From positions 1 to 64,000 of the forward strand of contig NZ_MWVI01000100.1 of NCBI RefSeq assembly GCF_002087295.1: 64,000 nucleotides of DNA. The letters run 5' to 3'. Position numbers and translations under genes: made by a program. Every line of letters starts with the position of its first letter. The stretch's first letter is position 1. The notes beneath the pieces are model-generated. The model searched no databases. It saw only the letters and a list, made by a program, of their open reading frames with translations, and was not told where the DNA came from. Below, one piece after another: positions 60,343-64,000 of the stretch. Source of the DNA: Vreelandella lionensis. GTDB lineage: Bacteria > Pseudomonadota > Gammaproteobacteria > Pseudomonadales > Halomonadaceae.

Positions 60343-61941
60343 ATGTCAGGACTGCTCGACGATATCAAAGCCATGGCCCAACTGCGCGAAGCTCAAGGCG
60401 GCAAGTGGTCAGCGATCAAACCTGAATACGCCGCCCGCATGCGTGCTCAGAACCGTTTCCACACTGGCTTGGACATTGCCCGCTACACGGCCAAGATTAT
60501 GCGTGACGACATGGCCGCCTACGATGCCGACACCTCACAGTACACGCAATCTCTGGGCTGCTGGCACGGCTTTATCGGCCAACAGAAGCTGATCTCTATT
60601 AAAAAGCACTTCGGCACCACCAAGCGCCGTTACCTCTACCTTTCCGGCTGGATGGTGGCCGCACTGCGCTCCGAGTTCGGCCCGCTGCCCGACCAATCCA
60701 TGCATGAGAAAACCTCGGTCGCGCACCTGATCGAAGAGCTCTATACCTTCTTGAAGCAAGCGGATGCCTGGGAGCTTAACCACCTGTTCCGCGCCTTGGA
60801 TGACGCTAAAGCCGCAGGTGATAGCGCTAAAGAGCAAGAGCTGACCAGTAAAATCGACAACTACGAAACCCACATCGTGCCGATTATTGCCGACATCGAC
60901 GCTGGCTTTGGTAACGCTGAAGCCACCTATCTGCTGGCCAAAAAATTCATTCAAGCAGGTGCTTGCTGTATCCAGCTTGAAAACCAAGTATCGGATGAGA
61001 AGCAGTGTGGCCACCAAGACGGTAAAGTCACCGTTCCCCATGAAGACTTCCTCGCGAAGATCAACGCCGTGCGTTACGCCTTTCTAGAGCTAGGCGTAGA
61101 AGATGGCGTGATTGTAGCCCGCACCGACTCTCTGGGCGCTGGCCTGACCCAGAAGATCGCCGTCACCAACGAGCCGGGTGACCTGGGCGACCAGTACAAC
61201 AGCTTCCTGGATGGCGATGTCATTGAGAACGCCGACGATATCAATAACGGCGACGTGGTGATCAAGCAAAACGGCAAGCTGGTGAAGCCCAAGCGCCTTG
61301 CTTCTGGGCTCTATCAGTTCAAACCCGGGACAGGCGAAGACCGCGTGATACTGGACTGTATCACCAGCCTGCAAAACGGTGCCGACCTACTATGGATCGA
61401 AACTGAGAAGCCCCATGTTGGCCAAATTGCCAGCATGGTAAACCGCATCCGCGAAGTAGTGCCGGATGCCAAGCTGGTGTACAACAACTCGCCTTCCTTC
61501 AACTGGACTTTGAACTTCCGCCAGCAGGTATTTGATGCCTGGGAGAAAGAAGGTAAGGATGTCTCGGCTTACCAGCGCGACAAGCTGATGAGCGTGGAGT
61601 ATGACAACACCGAACTTGGTCAATTGGCCGACGAGTGGACGCGTAACTTCCAGCGCGACAGCTCTCGCGAAGCAGGTATCTTCCACCACCTGATTACACT
61701 GCCCACGTACCACACCGCAGCGCTCTCTACCGACAACCTGGCTAAGGGCTACTTTGGCGACGAAGGTATGCTGGCCTATGTGGAAGGTGTGCAGCGTCAA
61801 GAGATCCGCCAAGGTATCGCCACTGTTAAGCACCAGGACATGGCAGGTTCTAACATCGGTGACGATCATAAAGAGTTCTTCCATGGCGACGCAGCGCTGA
61901 AAGCGGGCGGCAAAGACAACACCATGAATCAGTTCGGTTAA
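60343..61941 (+). CDS. aceA: Isocitrate lyase
   Basis: Splits isocitrate into glyoxylate and succinate in the glyoxylate bypass. The 532-residue length and sequence match the long pseudomonad type rather than the 434-residue E. coli enzyme. The catalytic Cys222 is in KQCGHQDGK, with metal-binding DIDAGFGNAE before it and WIETEKPHVGQIASM after. The frame is intact. No glyoxylate shunt partner (malate synthase) is in the window. Confidence 0.96.
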   Translation: MSGLLDDIKAMAQLREAQGGKWSAIKPEYAARMRAQNRFHTGLDIARYTAKIMRDDMAAYDADTSQYTQSLGCWHGFIGQQKLISIKKHFGTTKRRYLYLSGWMVAALRSEFGPLPDQSMHEKTSVAHLIEELYTFLKQADAWELNHLFRALDDAKAAGDSAKEQELTSKIDNYETHIVPIIADIDAGFGNAEATYLLAKKFIQAGACCIQLENQVSDEKQCGHQDGKVTVPHEDFLAKINAVRYAFLELGVEDGVIVARTDSLGAGLTQKIAVTNEPGDLGDQYNSFLDGDVIENADDINNGDVVIKQNGKLVKPKRLASGLYQFKPGTGEDRVILDCITSLQNGADLLWIETEKPHVGQIASMVNRIREVVPDAKLVYNNSPSFNWTLNFRQQVFDAWEKEGKDVSAYQRDKLMSVEYDNTELGQLADEWTRNFQRDSSREAGIFHHLITLPTYHTAALSTDNLAKGYFGDEGMLAYVEGVQRQEIRQGIATVKHQDMAGSNIGDDHKEFFHGDAALKAGGKDNTMNQFG

Positions 61942-61963
61942 TCAACCTTACTCGCAATACCTC

Positions 61964-61990
61964 CAGGAGGCTTCGGCCTCCTGTTTTTTT
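61964..61990 (+). terminator. aceA terminator
   Basis: CAGGAGGC-TTCG-GCCTCCTG, a UUCG tetraloop hairpin, is followed by seven T residues. Confidence 0.92.
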
Positions 61991-62214
61991 GCCTTCCGTT
62001 TAATACTTTGCAATTAACCCAAACGCGTGCAAAATTTTTGCACACTGCTTTCTTAATGCCTGCCTACACTCTACTTTATGACCTTTTTTCTGGATGGCTG
62101 GTCAAAGCTGTACGATTCCGTTATCTTTTAACGAACGCTGTTCTAAAATAAATTGTACGCAACGCCTTGCGACCGATTCACGGCCATAGATGCTGATACC
62201 CACTGGAGGTTTTA

Positions 62215-62682
62215 ATGAAACGTTTACTACCTGTTGCCGCGTTAAGCATTCTCACACTGGCTGGCTGCGCCAACACTGCCCCCTACTCTGGTGATGTATA
62301 CCGTGGCAATCAAGCGCAAACGGGCCAGAGCGTCAGCTATGGCACTATCGTGGCTATTCGTCCGGTACAGATTCAGGCCGACAGCCGTACCGGAAACCTA
62401 CTAGGCGGTGGCGGTGGTGCCATCATTGGCGGCCTGCTAGGTAGCCAAATCGGCGGCGGCTCAGGGCGTCAGCTCGCCACCGTAGCAGGGGCGCTAGGTG
62501 GCGCGGTGGCGGGTACCGCTACTGAAGATCGCGCTAACCGTGTGAATGCACTGGAAATGGAAATCCGTCGTGATGATGGTACCGATGTGGTGGTGGTGCA
62601 AAGTGCTGATCGTCAGTTCCAGGCAGGTCAGCGGGTTCGCCTAATTGGTAGTGGTGCTAATCTGAGCGTAGCGCCGTACTAA
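62215..62682 (+). CDS. slyB: SlyB/Pcp-family outer-membrane lipoprotein
   Basis: A 155-residue lipoprotein. Signal peptide with lipobox LAGC puts the lipid on Cys18. A glycine zipper (LLGGGGGAIIGGLLGSQIGG, GALGGAVAGTA) spans residues 62-101. In enterobacteria SlyB is a PhoP-dependent envelope-stress protein; regulation here is unknown. A GGAGG site is present. Confidence 0.9.
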   Translation: MKRLLPVAALSILTLAGCANTAPYSGDVYRGNQAQTGQSVSYGTIVAIRPVQIQADSRTGNLLGGGGGAIIGGLLGSQIGGGSGRQLATVAGALGGAVAGTATEDRANRVNALEMEIRRDDGTDVVVVQSADRQFQAGQRVRLIGSGANLSVAPY

Positions 62683-62751
62683 ATCGTGGCCTACTAAGGT
62701 CTAGCTCGTTAAGTAAAAGCACTATCTACGCAGCTGACACTATGACAGTTG

Positions 62752-62800
62752 CCAAACACACAGCCGCCCGGCCAAATTGGCCGGGCGGCTGTGTGTTTGG
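62752..62800. terminator. Perfect 24-bp palindrome, bidirectional terminator
   Basis: Bases 62752-62775 are the exact reverse complement of 62777-62800 with one central base. This long hairpin lies between convergent slyB and a membrane-protein gene. T tracts are weak, but stem strength makes termination on both strands likely. Confidence 0.72.
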
Positions 62801-62815
62801 AGCAACAAATCGCGT

Positions 62816-63097
62816 TTAGTGAGCGACTTTACTGCTTGCCCAGTTGGCAAGTTTCATCACTACCAATGCAATCACCGCGAGCAAAATCGCCACCAGCAGC
62901 ACATCTACAGGGCGAATCAAAGTTGTAGCACCCAATACGGCCAACGCAACCACCCACAAATAGCGGTTGTCGCCATGGCTTTTCAGCACGCTTGGCAGCA
63001 TTTTATCTAGCCCCTGGCTAACGCCGCTTTCCCAACGCTTATTAGCAAAATAAGCAATCAGTACAAAGGCGATAACCCAAATTAAGAAGATAGTCAT
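62816..63097 (-). CDS. Small membrane protein, unknown function
   Basis: A 93-residue protein with three hydrophobic stretches (about 2-17, 47-58 and 66-83) separated by a basic loop (NKRWESGVSQGLDKML). No family is recognised. The frame has an ATG behind a GGAGCC-like site. It is convergent with slyB and divergent from slyD. Confidence 0.7.
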   Translation of the reverse strand: MTIFLIWVIAFVLIAYFANKRWESGVSQGLDKMLPSVLKSHGDNRYLWVVALAVLGATTLIRPVDVLLVAILLAVIALVVMKLANWASSKVAH

Positions 63098-63274
63098 AAC
63101 AGGCTCCGGTGAGTGTTATTTTAAGAGAAAAATTAATTGCTGTAGGGTATCCCTGCACACCCCCCGGCGCAATAGCGCTAAAGGCGTGGAGGTGGAAAAA
63201 GCCCGCTTACCCCCTGACAAGCTGGCCCACACGCGTTACCATGTTGGGACATGCACTCACCGAAAGGTTATTCA

Positions 63275-63757
63275 ATGCAAATTGCGCAAAACTCGGTTGT
63301 CGCGTTCCACTACACCCTGACCAACGATGCAGGTGAGGTGCTAGACAGTTCTGAAGGCCGCGAGCCGCTGACGTATCTCCACGGCGCTGGCAACATCATT
63401 CCGGGCCTGGAAAAAGAGCTTGAAGGTCGTGCTGCTGGGGACAAACTGAACGTTAAAGTTTCCCCTGAAGAGGGTTACGGCGAAGTTCAAGAGCAGCTGA
63501 TGCAAGAAGTACCGCGTGATGCATTCCAAGGCGTTGAAAGCATTGAGCCGGGTATGCAGTTCCAAGCGCAAACCCAAGGCGGCCCGCTCATGGTTACCGT
63601 CAAGAAAGTTGAAGTCGACACCGTTGTGGTTGATGGCAACCACCCGCTGGCGGGTCAGCACCTCAACTTTGACGTTGAAATTGCTACCGTACGCGAAGCA
63701 AGCCAGGAAGAAGCCGAGCACGGCCACGCGCACGGCGAAGGCGGCGTAGAGCACTAA
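63275..63757 (+). CDS. slyD: FKBP-type peptidyl-prolyl isomerase SlyD
   Basis: A 160-residue prolyl isomerase and chaperone with the FKBP/IF-insert architecture: HYTLTNDAGEVLDSSEG, YLHGAGNIIPGLEKELEG, then the insert-in-flap EEGYGEVQEQLMQEVPRDAF. The C-terminus EHGHAHGEGGVEH is short but His-rich, fitting nickel binding in E. coli SlyD. It is convergent with nikR. AAAGG is upstream of the ATG at 63275. Confidence 0.94.
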   Translation: MQIAQNSVVAFHYTLTNDAGEVLDSSEGREPLTYLHGAGNIIPGLEKELEGRAAGDKLNVKVSPEEGYGEVQEQLMQEVPRDAFQGVESIEPGMQFQAQTQGGPLMVTVKKVEVDTVVVDGNHPLAGQHLNFDVEIATVREASQEEAEHGHAHGEGGVEH

Positions 63758-63772
63758 GCTCTTGCATGCCAC

Positions 63773-63800
63773 AAAGGGCGGCCAATGGGCCGCCCTTTTT
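63773..63800. terminator. slyD terminator
   Basis: AAAGGGCGGCC pairs with GGCCGCCCTTT around four bases, followed by T residues. It also closes convergent nikR. Confidence 0.87.
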
Positions 63801-63803
63801 ATT

Positions 63804-64000
63804 TTAATGGCCGCTATGTGATGCTGACTCTTCTGGAATCAACACAAGTTGGCCATAACGCACGCTACGCGACGATGTCACCTCATCGGCAAACTGCTTC
63901 AGTGCACTCCCCTGCCCCTTTAAGAGTGCGACTTCCAAGCAGCTATCGTGATTGATATGCACATGCAGCGTTGAGAGCGTTAAATCGTGATGGTCATGAG
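63804..64000 (-). CDS. nikR: Nickel-responsive regulator NikR, C-terminal part (partial)
   Basis: Only the last 65 codons are in the window. They read HDHHDLTLSTLHVHINHDSC, with the ACT-domain nickel ligands (His residues of LHVHINHD and Cys of DSCLEV), then FADEVTSSRSVRYGQLVLIPEE. The ribbon-helix-helix DNA-binding domain lies beyond the window. NikR represses nickel uptake genes when nickel is plentiful. Confidence 0.9.
   Translation of the reverse strand, partial: HDHHDLTLSTLHVHINHDSCLEVALLKGQGSALKQFADEVTSSRSVRYGQLVLIPEESASHSGH

Overview
The window is chromosomal DNA of a Halomonas-like gammaproteobacterium (Halomonadaceae/Oceanospirillales). This rests on gene content and order (clpS-clpA / infA-bpt-aat / ftsK-lolA / rarA; rluE-nudJ-mnmA-hflD-purB; a monomeric isocitrate dehydrogenase; a 1600-residue NAD-glutamate dehydrogenase; a long isocitrate lyase; abundant TRAP transport) and on the fairly GC-rich, acidic proteins. 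No database search was run; names come from recognising motifs and family sequences.

Layout. 1-4217: a decayed MipA-type outer-membrane gene, a DJ-1/PfpI-type protein, a CLCA_X-type zincin, a 27-residue membrane peptide and a PAS-GGDEF diguanylate cyclase. Two intergenic stretches here look like CsrA/RsmA-titrating small RNA genes (about 14-161 minus and 1971-2136 plus): GGA motifs in hairpin loops, a promoter and a Rho-independent terminator. 4225-11568: an AT-rich 7.3-kb integrative mobilizable element in the 3' end of tRNA-Ser(GGA), bounded by a 17-bp direct repeat. It carries a tyrosine integrase, a ColE1-type mobilization block (MobC, a MobA relaxase with MobB and MobD nested in another frame), a RepL replication initiator with 22-bp-spaced iterons, and cargo (a secreted protein, a small gene that seems to start at ATT, a HEPN-like protein). 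11640-17436: a minus-strand run yadG-yadH-queF-ydjA-thioesterase and a broken chemoreceptor gene whose end is cut at a 29-bp tRNA-Glu fragment. 17614-22760: tRNA-Gly and tRNA-Glu, then a TRAP transporter plus gamma-glutamyltransferase-family gene behind a canonical sigma-54 promoter. 22870-38817: msrB, rbgA, alaA, htpX, pdxB, a WGR mini-protein, a glutaredoxin-like protein, rlmKL, rmf, pyrD, gdhB, trmA. 38875-53514: murI, a hemerythrin-like protein, rarA, lolA, ftsK, aat, bpt, infA, clpA, clpS, icd. 53829-64000: rluE, nudJ, mnmA, hflD, purB, roxA, a GNAT gene, aceA, a SlyB-type lipoprotein, a small membrane protein, slyD, and the end of nikR at the window edge.

How the genes work together. 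bpt and aat (N-degron makers) lie beside clpS and clpA (adaptor and unfoldase), forming a compact N-end-rule module. icd and aceA compete at the isocitrate branch point. infA, rmf, rbgA, rlmKL, rluE, roxA, trmA and mnmA act on ribosomes or tRNA. The tRNA-Ser element holds integration, replication and mobilization functions but no mating apparatus, so it would depend on a helper conjugative system.

Caution on quality. At least twenty single-base indels interrupt otherwise well-conserved genes, including housekeeping ones (purB, mnmA, icd, clpA, gdhB, trmA, rlmKL, yadG, aat, roxA). Each is mended by one base. This pattern fits sequencing or assembly error far better than mass pseudogenization, so I give such genes their full restored span and state where the break is.
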